Assembly: GCA_036488815.1 (NCBI GenBank)
Contig: DASXGX010000042.1
Coordinates: 69,351 to 133,350, forward strand
Length of the DNA: 64,000 bases
Direction: 5' to 3'
Source of the DNA: Roseiarcus sp036488815
Lineage (GTDB): Bacteria; Pseudomonadota; Alphaproteobacteria; Rhizobiales; Beijerinckiaceae
Positions 43,545 through 52,686 of this stretch are shown piece after piece. The number at the start of each line of letters is the position of its first letter. Positions within the stretch are counted from its first letter, which is position 1. The notes under the pieces are model-generated. The model saw only the letters and a list, made by a program, of their open reading frames with translations, was not told the DNA's origin and ran no database searches. The position numbers and the translations under genes are program-made.

Positions 43545-44990
43545 TTACGACTTCGCGTTTCCATTCAGCGCCGGCTGTTCGCTCATCGCGTCGAAACGGG
43601 CCTTCTGCTGAGTAGTGAGCGATGCATAGAAGCTTTGCAGCGCGGGCCGCACCGTCTCGACCCCCTTCACCATCGCTTCAAGGCGGTTGAGCACCGCCTG
43701 GAGCCGCCCTGGCGGGGTCAGAGGCGCCTCGGCCGGACAGGCCGCGAGAATCATATCGTCGGCTTTGGTCGCGGCGTCGCGCAGCGCGACGAGCTCCGAG
43801 CGCTGTTGTGCGTCCGGTTGCACGGCTCGCTCGATCCGCTCGCTCGAGACGACCGGGACGGCGTTCTGCGGCCCGCACAATTGGGCAGGACTGGCGGGTT
43901 GGGCGGCGCCGGGCGGGGTCTGGGGGCTTTGTCCAATCGCGTTGAACCGCGCCTTCTGCTCGTCGGTCAACGACGAATAGAAATCATCGAGCGGCATCCG
44001 CACGGTATTCGCCGCCGCGATCATCGCTTGCAGCCGTGTCTGCACCTCGTCGAGACGGGCGAGCGCAGTTGTTGGAACTTGCGCGCCGCACGACGCCCTG
44101 AGCGTCTTTTCGGCGCTAGCTTGGCTGTTGGCGAGGGCGTCGAGCTTCGCGCGTTGCTCGGGCGTCGGCTTGACGGCCTGGGCGATGCTGTCGATCGAAG
44201 GTGCGCCAGCGGCGGCCTGCGGGGAGCCACAAGATTGGGCAAGCGCCGGCGGGCCGCCGCTCGGCTGAGGGTTCACGCCTACAGTGGCGGGCTGAGCCGG
44301 CGCATAGCCATAGACCGCGGCGTAGTCGTACGGCAGCAGGGTTCCCGCGAAAAGATCGTCGTAGCCATAGGCCCAGAATTGGTCATTGTAAGCATCGGCA
44401 TAGGGCCAGAAGGCATAGTCGACGAAGTCATCATAGGCGTAAGGCCAGAAGACGGGACCAGCCCAACCCACATAGCCGCGTCGGAAATGCGAGACGTCGA
44501 ACTGGCCGTGCCGAAACGCTCGCGCTTCACCGAATCCGGCGGTCGCCGCTCCGGGGACGGCCCCGGAAATCTGAGCGCCGTGCGCGGCTGCGAAGCGGCC
44601 GGCGTGGCCGCCCAGCGGAGTCGCGATAGGCCGCGCGCCGAAATGCTGGCCGCCGAAACGCCCGGCGGCGAAATGCGTGCCGCCGAAGTGCTGCGCGCTG
44701 AAATGCGTGCCGCCGCCGCCCAAGTGCATGCCGCCAAAGTGCTGCACGCCGCCAAAGTGCGGGCTGCCGCCGAAATGCATGCCGCCGCCGCCAAAGTGCA
44801 TGCCGCCGAAATGGCCCCCTCCGTGGAACCCTCCGCCGCCGTGGAACCCTCCCCCTCCGTGGAATCCGCCACCGCCGTGGAACCCTCCGCCGCCGCCCCT
44901 GAATTGGCTCGCCGAAGCTGCGTTGAGGCCGCACCCAGCGGTCCCGAGGAGAAGAGCGGCCGCGAGCGAGACTGCGAGCTTGCCGGTCAT
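43545..44990 (-). CDS. Exported Gly/His-rich protein with two LTXXQ-type domains
   Basis: From the ATG at 44990 (GGAGG eight bases upstream) the protein is 481 residues. A signal peptide with a Cys (LLLGTAGCG) could be a weak lipobox. Residues about 33-110 are tandem units of the type GGGGFHGGG and HFGGMHFGG, very rich in Gly and His. A Tyr/Trp/Asp-rich middle follows (WPYAYDDFVDYAFWPYADAY). The C-terminal half holds two copies of an LTXXQ-like helical domain, ending FYSSLTDEQKARFNAIG and FYASLTTQQKARFDAMS, like periplasmic Spy/CpxP-family proteins. Periplasmic chaperone or metal-binding roles are inferences. Confidence 0.8.
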   Translation of the reverse strand: MTGKLAVSLAAALLLGTAGCGLNAASASQFRGGGGGFHGGGGFHGGGGFHGGGGFHGGGHFGGMHFGGGGMHFGGSPHFGGVQHFGGMHLGGGGTHFSAQHFGGTHFAAGRFGGQHFGARPIATPLGGHAGRFAAAHGAQISGAVPGAATAGFGEARAFRHGQFDVSHFRRGYVGWAGPVFWPYAYDDFVDYAFWPYADAYNDQFWAYGYDDLFAGTLLPYDYAAVYGYAPAQPATVGVNPQPSGGPPALAQSCGSPQAAAGAPSIDSIAQAVKPTPEQRAKLDALANSQASAEKTLRASCGAQVPTTALARLDEVQTRLQAMIAAANTVRMPLDDFYSSLTDEQKARFNAIGQSPQTPPGAAQPASPAQLCGPQNAVPVVSSERIERAVQPDAQQRSELVALRDAATKADDMILAACPAEAPLTPPGRLQAVLNRLEAMVKGVETVRPALQSFYASLTTQQKARFDAMSEQPALNGNAKS

Positions 44991-45272
44991 GCGAAACCTC
45001 CATCGCCTGCCGGGGCGGACGGAAGAGCGCAGACGCTGGCGAACGCGCTGCGGCCGCCGACACATCCCCGAAATCCTGAGAATCGGGTCGCATCGAGCCG
45101 CTCCAGGGCGGCCGACGCGTTCCCGTTGGCGGCCAGGTAGCACGTCAACGATTTCGGCTGGATTTCCCCCGCGTTAACGTTCGTTCATCGGCGCCGGCGC
45201 CGGCGCAGCCACCCGGCGCCCAGGGCGCGCGAACCGCGGCACGCGGCGCGGACGTATCGAAGGTCTCCGGCG

Positions 45273-47180
45273 CTACCCCAGCGCCTTCTCCATCAGACGG
45301 CGCAGCCGCGCGGCGAAGGCCGGCGCGTCGCGCAGCGTCTCGCCTTCGGCGAGCAGCGCCTCGTCGTAGATGAGCCACGCGGCGTCTTCGATCAACGATT
45401 TGTCGGCCCCGCCGACGAGGCGGCGCGCCAGCGACAAGGTGAGCGGATGGGTCGCGTTCACCTCGAGCGCCGGCTTGGCCCTCTCGCCGAGGCGGCCGTG
45501 CGCAGCGAGCATCTTTTCGAGCTGGCGGTCGGGGCCGAATTCCGGCGCGACCAGGCAGGCGACGCTGTCGGTCAGGCGGTCCGAGGGCCGCACATCCGCA
45601 ACCTCGCCGTCCAGCGTCTGCTTGACGAAAGCCAGCAGGCTCGCAACCTCGGGCGACGCCTCGGCGGGCGGCGGCGCGCCCTCTTTCAGCGGAATCGACT
45701 TGATGTCCGCGACGCCTTGGCTGACCGATTTGAACGGCTTGCCCTCGTAGCCGACGGCGCTCGACACCCAGAAGGCGTCGACCGGGTCGGCGAGCAGCAG
45801 CACCTCGACGTCACGGGCGCGAAAGCCTTCGAGCTGCGGGCTTGCGGCGAGGCGCTTGGCGTCGTCGCCGGTGAGGTAATAGATCGCGGTCTGGTTCTCG
45901 CGCAGCGCGGCGACGTAATCGGCGAGCGTCCGGTCGCCGGCGGGATGCGTCGACGTCGTGAAGCGGGCGATCTTGAAGATGCCGTCGCGGCGCTCCGGGT
46001 CCTCGTAAAGACCTTCCTTGATCACCGCGCCGAAGTGCTCCCAGATCTTGGCGAATTTTTCCGCGTCGCTCTCGGCGAGCTTGGTGAGCTCCTGAACGAG
46101 GCGGTTGGTCACGCCCTTGCGGATCGCCGCGAACACCGCGCTCTGCTGGATCATCTCGCGCGAGACGTTGAGCGGCAGGTCGTTGCTGTCGACGACGAGC
46201 CTGACGAAACGAAGCCAGCCTGGCAGCAGGTCGGCGTCCTGGGTGATCAGCACGCGCCGGACATAGAGCTTGTTGCGGCTCTTGCGGGCGGGATCAAAGA
46301 GATCGAACGGACGCGAGCCCGGAATGAAGGCGAGCGCCGAATATTCATGGCGCCCCTCGGCCCGCCAATGCACCGTCAGCGCCGGCTCGTCGAACTGGCC
46401 GGAGAGGCTGCGGTAGAATTCGGCGTATTCCTCCGACGTGATCTCGCTCTTCGGCTTCACCCAGATCGCGGCCCCGTCGGCCACGCGCCGCGGCTCTGCG
46501 CCAGGCTTCTCCACGAGATCGATCGGCACCGCCACGGCGCCGGAATGTTCGCGCACGATACGCTCGAGGCGATGCGGCTCGAGATATTCGTGCGAAGCCT
46601 CATTGAGATGGAGGATGACGCGCGCGCCGCGCGCGGGCGCGGTCTCCAGCGGCAGATGCGCGATCGTGTAGGCGCCCTTGCCGTCGGAGGACCAACGCCA
46701 GGCCTCGCCCGAGCCGGCCCGCCGCGTCTCCACTACGACGCGGTCGGCCACCATGAACGATGAATAGAAGCCGATGCCGAATTGGCCGATCAGATTGGCG
46801 GCTTCCTTGCCGGCCTCCTGCGCCGACAGCATGTCGAGGAAGGCGCGCGTGCCGGAGCGGGCGATCGTGCCGAGCGCCTCGGTGAGATCTTGCCGGCTCA
46901 TGCCGACGCCGTTGTCTGTGAAGGTGATGGTCTTCGCCTCGGGATCGACGGCGATCTGGATGGCGAACGGCGCGCCGTCCTCGATGAGCTCCGGCTTGGC
47001 GATCGCCTCGTAGCGCAGCTTCTCGCAGGCGTCCGCGGCGTTGGAAACCAGCTCGCGAACGAAAATGTCGCGGTCCGAATAGACGGAGTGAACCATCAGG
47101 TGCAGGAGGCGCGAGACGTCGGCCTCGAAATTCTGCGTTTTCGCGTCGTCGCTCGTCGGGGAAGGGACGTCGGTTGTCAA
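45273..47180 (-). CDS. htpG: Chaperone HtpG (HSP90 family)
   Basis: I take the TTG at 47180, with GAGG seven bases upstream, because no ATG lies near the family start; this gives 635 residues. HtpG segments include FEADVSRLLHLMVHSVYSDR, FVRELVSNAADACEKLR, the ATP-lid DNGVGMSRQDL, GQFGIGFYSSFMVAD and, in the middle domain, LYVRRVLITQDADLLPGWLR with SNDLPLNVSREMIQQ. It is an ATP-dependent cytoplasmic chaperone dimer. No heat-shock promoter could be assigned with confidence; the 345 bases upstream contain a possible small RNA gene ending at 47303. Confidence 0.95.
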   Translation of the reverse strand: MTTDVPSPTSDDAKTQNFEADVSRLLHLMVHSVYSDRDIFVRELVSNAADACEKLRYEAIAKPELIEDGAPFAIQIAVDPEAKTITFTDNGVGMSRQDLTEALGTIARSGTRAFLDMLSAQEAGKEAANLIGQFGIGFYSSFMVADRVVVETRRAGSGEAWRWSSDGKGAYTIAHLPLETAPARGARVILHLNEASHEYLEPHRLERIVREHSGAVAVPIDLVEKPGAEPRRVADGAAIWVKPKSEITSEEYAEFYRSLSGQFDEPALTVHWRAEGRHEYSALAFIPGSRPFDLFDPARKSRNKLYVRRVLITQDADLLPGWLRFVRLVVDSNDLPLNVSREMIQQSAVFAAIRKGVTNRLVQELTKLAESDAEKFAKIWEHFGAVIKEGLYEDPERRDGIFKIARFTTSTHPAGDRTLADYVAALRENQTAIYYLTGDDAKRLAASPQLEGFRARDVEVLLLADPVDAFWVSSAVGYEGKPFKSVSQGVADIKSIPLKEGAPPPAEASPEVASLLAFVKQTLDGEVADVRPSDRLTDSVACLVAPEFGPDRQLEKMLAAHGRLGERAKPALEVNATHPLTLSLARRLVGGADKSLIEDAAWLIYDEALLAEGETLRDAPAFAARLRRLMEKALG

Positions 47181-47302
47181 ATTCGCCTCGTCAAAATGGA
47201 ATAGCCCTCGCGCCGGCTCGGTGAGGCGGCCGGCGGCGCTGATATCGCCGCAAGAGCCGCTGGTTTCAAGCCTTCGCGAGCGGGGCCGACGAAGCAAAAA
47301 AA

Positions 47303-47337
47303 AGCGGATCGGCTGGGAGGGGGCCCGCCGATCCGCT
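47303..47337 (-). terminator. Classical rho-independent terminator upstream of htpG
   Basis: On the minus strand AGCGGATCGGC and GCCGATCCGCT form a perfect 11-bp stem around a 13-base loop containing CCCCCTCCC, followed directly by eight T residues (plus-strand A-run at 47296-47303). It is the clearest intrinsic terminator in the window. It would end transcripts coming from the carboxypeptidase gene, whose stop is about 190 bases earlier, or a small RNA made in between. Confidence 0.85.
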
Positions 47338-47524
47338 AGCCTGCGAGGCAAACTTCCGGTTCGACTTGCCGCTCGGGGGCTGGGGGGCAAAAAACACCGA
47401 GCAAAGCGTCAAACCGAACCATCGCGGCTCGGGTAATGTTTTGCCTCTCCGTTGCGGCGTGCACTTGACCATAAACAGGCTAAACTAAGGCATTTTTCAC
47501 GCTTCCGTGACGGTTCCGAACACC
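47338..47524 (-). ncRNA. Possible small RNA or long 3' UTR between dac and htpG
   Basis: This non-coding interval lies between the stop of the carboxypeptidase gene and the strong terminator at 47303-47337. On the minus strand it is relatively AT-rich near 47460-47510 (AAAAATGCCTTAGTTTAGCC), then has a T-run and a GC-rich stretch leading to the terminator. The terminator loop carries CCCCCUCCC, an anti-Shine-Dalgarno-like motif common in alphaproteobacterial small RNAs. I recognise no named RNA family and no clear promoter boxes, so a 3' UTR is equally possible. Confidence 0.3.
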
Positions 47525-48910
47525 TCAATGCTGTGACGGAACCGGCGGCGTCGCGGCCTTGTCTTGCGGAGTCTTGGGGGGCGTCGTCTTGGCGAGATGA
47601 GCGACCCGGGAGTGCATGGGCGCGCGCGCATGACGATGGAATCGTCTAGGCGTGATGACCGCCAGACTCTTGGCGGCTGGCGTCGGGCGAAGCGCCCCTT
47701 GTAAGGCGGCCCGCGCGCCCGAGGGGTCGCCGCCTTGGATGGAGGTCTTGTCGCCGGCGTAGGCGGTTGCGTTCGGCGTGGCGGTCTGGGCCGGCGTCGG
47801 ACTCGCCGCGAGCACCGGGCCCGTCCACCCCGGCTTGGGGCCGACGAAAACAGGAACGGGATCGAAATGAACCGGCGCCGCCGCCATCGCATCCGTCATC
47901 GAAGCGGCCACCGGAGCGGCCGGGGCGCCGACCGAGCCGCCGACGCGACCGCTGACCAGCGCGGCTGGCGACATGACCGCCGCATCCTCTTCTTCGGCGG
48001 CCACAATCGCCGCGCGGTTGCGGCGCGAGCAGACGTTCGCGCGCATGTCGGGGGCGAAAGCCACGTTTGAGGCGGCTAGGTTCTCCAGCGCGCCTGCGCC
48101 GCCGCCCCCTTGCGCGAAGCCGCGGTCGAGCAGGTGCGCCGCCTCCATCGTGCGGATGCGCGAGGAAGGCGCGCCGAGCACCACGACGATCAAGCGCCGC
48201 CCACCCTGAGAAGCGCTCGCCACCAGGTTGAAGCCGGCCGGACAGGTGAAGCCGGTCTTCATGCCATCCGCGCCGGGATAGCGGCCGAGCAAGGGGTTAT
48301 GGTTGGGAATGATCATATCGCCGAGCTGCAGCGCGCCGATGCTGAAGAGATCGGCGTGATCGGGAAAGTCCCGCAGCAGCGCTCGGCCCAGCATCGCCAT
48401 GTCGCGGGCCGAGGAAACGTGTCGGGGATCGTGCAGGCCGTTGGGATTGACGAAGTGCGATTCCCTGAGGCCGAGCTTTTGCGCCGTCGCATTCATCTCG
48501 TCGGCGAAGGATTCCACCGAGCCCGAAATGTTCTCCGCGATCATCACCGCGACGTCGTTCGGCGACTTGACCATCAGCATCTTGAGCGCGTTGTCGAGCG
48601 TCACTTCGGTCCCGGGCCGGAAGCCCATCTTCGAAGGCGGCATGCTCGCGGCGCGCGCGGACATGGTGAGCGGGGTGTCGAGCGTCAATCGCCCGTCCTT
48701 CACCGCTTGCAGCGCGACATAGGTCGTCATCAGCTTGGTCAGCGAGGCGGGATACCAAGGTTCCGTGGCATCGCGCTCGAACAGGATTTGGCCGGAGGCG
48801 GCGTCGACCACCAGAGCCGGATTGGCGGCGGCCTCGCGGACCCCCAGAGTGAGCGCGCACAGGAGGAAGGCGGCGCGCAGCCATGTGGTTGAAGTCGCGT
48901 TTGACCCCAT
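47525..48910 (-). CDS. D-alanyl-D-alanine carboxypeptidase (penicillin-binding protein 5/6 family)
   Basis: From the ATG at 48910 the protein is 461 residues with a signal peptide (WLRAAFLLCALTLGVREAAA). The three active-site motifs are present: SxxK as YPASLTKLMT, SxN as VKSPNDVAVM, and KTG as DGMKTGFTCPAG. The peptidase domain ends near residue 265. The last ~190 residues are low-complexity Ala/Pro/Thr/Arg sequence instead of the usual PBP5 beta domain and amphipathic anchor. It trims peptidoglycan stem peptides in the periplasm. A longer start at an upstream ATG would bury the signal peptide. Confidence 0.88.
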   Translation of the reverse strand: MGSNATSTTWLRAAFLLCALTLGVREAAANPALVVDAASGQILFERDATEPWYPASLTKLMTTYVALQAVKDGRLTLDTPLTMSARAASMPPSKMGFRPGTEVTLDNALKMLMVKSPNDVAVMIAENISGSVESFADEMNATAQKLGLRESHFVNPNGLHDPRHVSSARDMAMLGRALLRDFPDHADLFSIGALQLGDMIIPNHNPLLGRYPGADGMKTGFTCPAGFNLVASASQGGRRLIVVVLGAPSSRIRTMEAAHLLDRGFAQGGGGAGALENLAASNVAFAPDMRANVCSRRNRAAIVAAEEEDAAVMSPAALVSGRVGGSVGAPAAPVAASMTDAMAAAPVHFDPVPVFVGPKPGWTGPVLAASPTPAQTATPNATAYAGDKTSIQGGDPSGARAALQGALRPTPAAKSLAVITPRRFHRHARAPMHSRVAHLAKTTPPKTPQDKAATPPVPSQH

Positions 48911-49088
48911 GCTCGAAGCATCCCCGTTGGTTCGGCCCCCGCCCCCCACGAAGCGCATCTGCATGTGGTAAAGAATAAACCTTGCAATCTCAAGTCGGCG
49001 GGATCTGCGTGCACAGCGCACAGAATATTGGCGAGGCTGGGGCGCCCCGGGCAAAAAAGGCGGCCGTCCACGCCATTGTGCGACCGCT

Positions 49089-49886
49089 CTACCAATCTCC
49101 GGAGGCGCCGCCGCCTCCCGAAGATCCGCCGCCGCCGGAGAAGCCGCCGGAATCGCCACTGGAGCTTTCGCGGGAGGAGCGGAACCCGCCTCCCGCGCCC
49201 GTCGAGACGACCCATCCGCTTCCCAGGCCGCCGCGCCGCCACGCGACAATGAACAACACGGCGAAGACGGTGACGATGACGACGATCGGGGCGAGGACGA
49301 TCAGGAACACGAAGAACGGCGGCAGGATCCCCTTGGACGAGCCCTGATGCCCGCGGAGGTCCGGCGACTTGCGCCAGTTCGCCGAATCCGTCGTCAGCAC
49401 GGTGATGATGTCGTCGACCGCGCGCCCGACGCCGCCGTCGAAATCGCCGGCCTTGAAGCGCGGGGCCACCGCATTGGCGATGATCAGCTTCGAGGTGGCG
49501 TCCGTCAGCGTGCCTTCGAGGCCGTAGCCGACTTCGATGCGCATGCGGTGTTGGTTGGGCGCGACGAGAAAGAGAACGCCGTTGTTGTTTTTCGCCTCGC
49601 CGAGCCTCCAGGCGCGAAAGAGGGCATTGGCGTAGGGCTCGATCGCCTGTCCGCCGATGGAGGGGACCGTCGCGACGACGAGCTGGATGCCCGATTTCGC
49701 CTCCAGATCCGCGAGCTTGCCCTCGAGATCGGCGCGTTTGGTCGCCGACAGGATATGCGCATTGTCCACCACCCGGCCGGTGAGGGCGGGAAGGTCGGGA
49801 GCCGCACTCGCCGGCAGGCCGATGAGCGCGACGACCAGCGCCAGGAGGAGCGCCGCGGCGAAGACGCGAAGCGGTCGGGCGAACAT
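49089..49886 (-). CDS. TPM-domain (YgcG-like) membrane protein
   Basis: The 265-residue protein has a signal peptide (to about residue 28), a TPM domain (GRVVDNAHILSATKRADLEG, then LADLEAKSGIQLVVATVPSI and NNNGVLFLVAPNQHRMRIEV GYG), a membrane helix (FFVFLIVLAPIVVIVTVFAV) and a Gly/Ser-rich tail ending GGASGDW. TPM proteins are implicated in membrane protein quality control or repair. It is 14 bases downstream of lemA, its usual partner, and they form one operon. Confidence 0.9.
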   Translation of the reverse strand: MFARPLRVFAAALLLALVVALIGLPASAAPDLPALTGRVVDNAHILSATKRADLEGKLADLEAKSGIQLVVATVPSIGGQAIEPYANALFRAWRLGEAKNNNGVLFLVAPNQHRMRIEVGYGLEGTLTDATSKLIIANAVAPRFKAGDFDGGVGRAVDDIITVLTTDSANWRKSPDLRGHQGSSKGILPPFFVFLIVLAPIVVIVTVFAVLFIVAWRRGGLGSGWVVSTGAGGGFRSSRESSSGDSGGFSGGGGSSGGGGASGDW

Positions 49887-49900
49887 CCTCGCTTCGCCGG

Positions 49901-50500
49901 TCAGAATTTCACCTTCGGCGTCGCTTCCGCCCCTTGGGTGGCGGTGAATTCGGCCATCGGCTTGGCGCCGCGGAAGAACGTCGACGCCCAGATCACGCCG
50001 GGGAAGGTGCGCAGCTCGATGTTGTAGGCCTGGACGGCGCCGATGTAGTCCTTGCGCGCGACGGCGATCCGGTTCTCGGTTCCTTCGAGTTGGGCTTGCA
50101 GGGCGAGGAAATTCTGGTTCGACTTGAGCTCGGGATAGTTCTCGCTGACCGAAAGCAGTCGGCCGAGCGCGCCCGAAAGGGTGTTCTGTGCGTCCTGCAT
50201 CTGCTTGACCTTCTCAGGGTCGGTGAGATCGGCGGCGTCGACGTGGATGGAGGTCGCCTTGGCGCGCGCCTCGGTCACCGCGGTCAGCACGTCCTTTTCC
50301 TGCTTGGCGTAGCCCTGGACCGTCTCGACGAGGTTCGGAATGAGGTCGGCGCGACGTTGATACTGGTTCTCGACCTCGGCCCATTGCGCCTTGGCGGTTT
50401 CCTCGAGCGTCGGAATGGTGTTGAAGCCGCAAGACGCGACGACGAGCCCGGCCGCAACGGCGAAGGCGATCGCGCGCAAGCGCGAGACGATGGTCGACAA
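49901..50500 (-). CDS. lemA: LemA-family lipoprotein
   Basis: Translation begins at a TTG with GGAGG about ten bases upstream; the 199-residue product has a lipobox Val-Ala-Ser-Cys with the Cys at residue 24. The body shows LemA features: EVENQYQRRADLIPNLVETV, QGYAKQEKDVLTAVTEARAK, then YPELKSNQNFLALQAQLEGT ENRIAVAR and a YNIELRTFPG segment. LemA proteins are membrane-anchored helical proteins of uncertain function, usually paired with a TPM-domain gene as here. Confidence 0.92.
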   Translation of the reverse strand: MSTIVSRLRAIAFAVAAGLVVASCGFNTIPTLEETAKAQWAEVENQYQRRADLIPNLVETVQGYAKQEKDVLTAVTEARAKATSIHVDAADLTDPEKVKQMQDAQNTLSGALGRLLSVSENYPELKSNQNFLALQAQLEGTENRIAVARKDYIGAVQAYNIELRTFPGVIWASTFFRGAKPMAEFTATQGAEATPKVKF

Positions 50501-50731
50501 GGAGCCCCCTCCAGCGCCGCACCGCGCGGCCGCGCCATATATACGGCGCCATTCCGTTGAGCAATCCGAACGGACCGCCCTCTCCCCAAAAAGCGAGCTC
50601 GGCGCTGTTTCGGTGAGCCCGCTTGATCGGCGTCGGCGCTTTCACTAGAAAGCCGCGATCGGCGCGGCGATTTTCGTCCTGCCCCTTTTTCACAGTCAAG
50701 CAGCGTCAAACCGCCGCGAAGGACATATCAC

Positions 50732-51751
50732 ATGCGCGTTTATTACGATCGGGACGCCGACCTGAACCTCATCAAGGGCAAGAAGGTCGCCGTGGTCGGC
50801 TATGGCAGCCAGGGCCACGCTCATCTCCTCAACATGCGCGACAGCGGCGTCAAGGACATCGCGGTGGCGCTGCGCCCCGGTTCGCCTTCGGCGAAGAAGG
50901 CTGAGGCCGAGGGCATCAAGGTGCTCGACGTCGCCAGCGCCGCCAAATGGGCGGATGTCGTGATGATGCTGACGCCCGACGAATTGCAGGCCGACATCTA
51001 TCGCAACGAGCTCGCCCCCAACATGAAGCAGGGCGCGGCGCTGATGTTCGCGCACGGCCTCAACGTCCACTTCAACCTGATCGAGCCGCGCGCCGACCTC
51101 GACGTTCTGATGGTCGCCCCCAAGGGCCCCGGTCATACGGTGCGCTCCGAGTACAAGCGCGGCGGCGGCGTTCCCTGCCTGATAGCGATCCATCAGGACG
51201 CGAGCGGCAACGCGCACGACCTCGGTCTCTCCTACGCCAGCGCGATCGGCGGCGGCCGCGCCGGCGTCATCGAGACGTCCTTCCGCGAAGAATGCGAGAC
51301 CGATCTGTTCGGCGAGCAGGTGGTGCTGTGCGGCGGCCTGGTCGAACTGATCCGCGCTGGCTTCGAGACGCTGGTCGAGGCGGGCTACGCGCCGGAAATG
51401 GCCTATTTCGAGTGCCTCCACGAGGTGAAGCTGATCGTCGACCTCATCTACGAGGGCGGCATCGCCAACATGAACTACTCGATCTCCAACACCGCCGAAT
51501 ACGGCGAATACGTCAGCGGCCCGCGCATCATCACGGCCGAGACCAAGGCGGAGATGAAGCGCGTGCTCGACGACATCCAGTCCGGCAAATTCACGCGCGA
51601 CTGGATGCTCGAGAACAAGGTCAACCAGACCTCGTTCAAGGCGACTCGCGCCCGCAACAGCGCGCACGAGATCGAAAAGGTCGGCGAGAAGCTGCGCGCC
51701 ATGATGCCGTGGATCGGCGCCAACAAGCTGGTCGACAAGGCCAAGAACTAA
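50732..51751 (+). CDS. ilvC: Ketol-acid reductoisomerase (class I)
   Basis: The 339-residue enzyme opens MRVYYDRDADLNLIKGKKVA followed by VVGYGSQGHAHLLNMRDSG, the KARI Rossmann motif. The RPGSPSAKKAEAEG loop fits NADPH binding. FAHGLNVHF, APKGPGHTVRSEYKRGGGVP and ETDLFGEQVVLCGGLVELI carry the metal and substrate ligands. It makes 2,3-dihydroxy-isovalerate or -methylvalerate for valine and isoleucine synthesis. AAGGA precedes the ATG. No ilvB/ilvH are adjacent in the window, and no leader attenuator is evident in the 230-base upstream gap. Confidence 0.95.
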   Translation: MRVYYDRDADLNLIKGKKVAVVGYGSQGHAHLLNMRDSGVKDIAVALRPGSPSAKKAEAEGIKVLDVASAAKWADVVMMLTPDELQADIYRNELAPNMKQGAALMFAHGLNVHFNLIEPRADLDVLMVAPKGPGHTVRSEYKRGGGVPCLIAIHQDASGNAHDLGLSYASAIGGGRAGVIETSFREECETDLFGEQVVLCGGLVELIRAGFETLVEAGYAPEMAYFECLHEVKLIVDLIYEGGIANMNYSISNTAEYGEYVSGPRIITAETKAEMKRVLDDIQSGKFTRDWMLENKVNQTSFKATRARNSAHEIEKVGEKLRAMMPWIGANKLVDKAKN

Positions 51752-51852
51752 ATCGCGCGCGGCGCTCTTTTCAGTCGCTTTTGAGGCTGGACAGGGCGCC
51801 GCCGCTTTGCTACATCCGCGGCCTCTCGTCGGCCCCGGCCGGCGATTTCGAT

Positions 51853-51928
<76 letters not shown>

Positions 51929-52686
51929 TCGAAATCATTGAAATCGCTATCTAATTTCGAGACTCAGCGGATGAGCGGGCGACGTTGGGCGCGCGTGGTG
52001 GCCACATGGTGACCACCGAATTTCGCTCCTCGACTCGCCAGTCGAGCCCTGCAAATGTGGTCTCGCCTCCGCTTTTTGCACGGTTCTGTCGCTGCCGAGC
52101 CGATTCGGGGGAACACGGCCGAACCTCCGCGTCCTCGCTCAAGCGTAACGGTTTTCGGACGCAGGCTTTACCGCCTTGCCTGTGAAATCGGTCCCCTCCG
52201 CCAACGTCGCCGGTTGGTCGCATCACGACCGCGCGGTGATCACCCGAGGGGCGGGCTCCACGCAGATGCGCGTAGCAGTAGTCAGGAAGTCGGAGAAGCA
52301 GCGCGGGCATGATAGCTATCGAGGGCGGCTTGTACTGACGACCGACGTGTGGCGCCTGGCAGTGACGAGCCTCGGCTAAGCGGCGCCTCCGGCCATCAAA
52401 AGCGCCAATGCGCCCGCCACGGGGCGGCCCGGACCGTTGCGACCGCGAAACGTCGGCCATGGCGGGGTCGCTGGACCCGCTTGTTGCCGCCCCTTCGCAG
52501 TCTTCTCGCCGGCAGCCGCAAACGGACCGCGCTCGCGCGGCTCGGCGCCGTATTTGGGCCGCACGTGGCTGGAGCAGGTCTGCAACAGGGTTTGCCCTTG
52601 GCGGCGCCGCCCATTCATGGGCGCCGCCAGGCATTTTCTAGGATATGTCACTCGAATCGATCGTAAAAAATGAGATCCGCCTCGAA
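51929..52686. other. Decayed, non-coding-looking region after tRNA-Lys
   Basis: About 760 bases directly 3' of the tRNA contain many short overlapping frames and no recognisable intact gene. A minus-strand frame ending near 51953 (around TTFAGLDWRVEERNSVV) could be the end of a broken gene but I cannot name it. Together with the DUF927-like remnant that follows, it looks like the scar of an element inserted at the tRNA. I found no second copy of the tRNA 3' end within the window. Confidence 0.45.

Noticed and set aside
44677..44910. Regular repeats that at first glance resemble a CRISPR-like array
   Set aside because: They are in-frame Gly/His codon repeats within the LTXXQ protein, with no unique spacers.
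41811..45140. An 1100-codon plus-strand open frame
   Set aside because: It is antisense to the hydrolase and LTXXQ genes and overlaps yciB in another frame; in high-GC DNA such shadow frames are common and it has no domain character.
45447..46763. 438-codon plus-strand open frame
   Set aside because: It lies wholly antisense to htpG, which has unmistakable family motifs.
51951..52634. 227-codon minus-strand frame after the tRNA-Lys gene as a real protein
   Set aside because: Composition is Arg/Pro/Gly-rich without any motif, and there is no ribosome site; it may at best be the broken end of an unknown gene.
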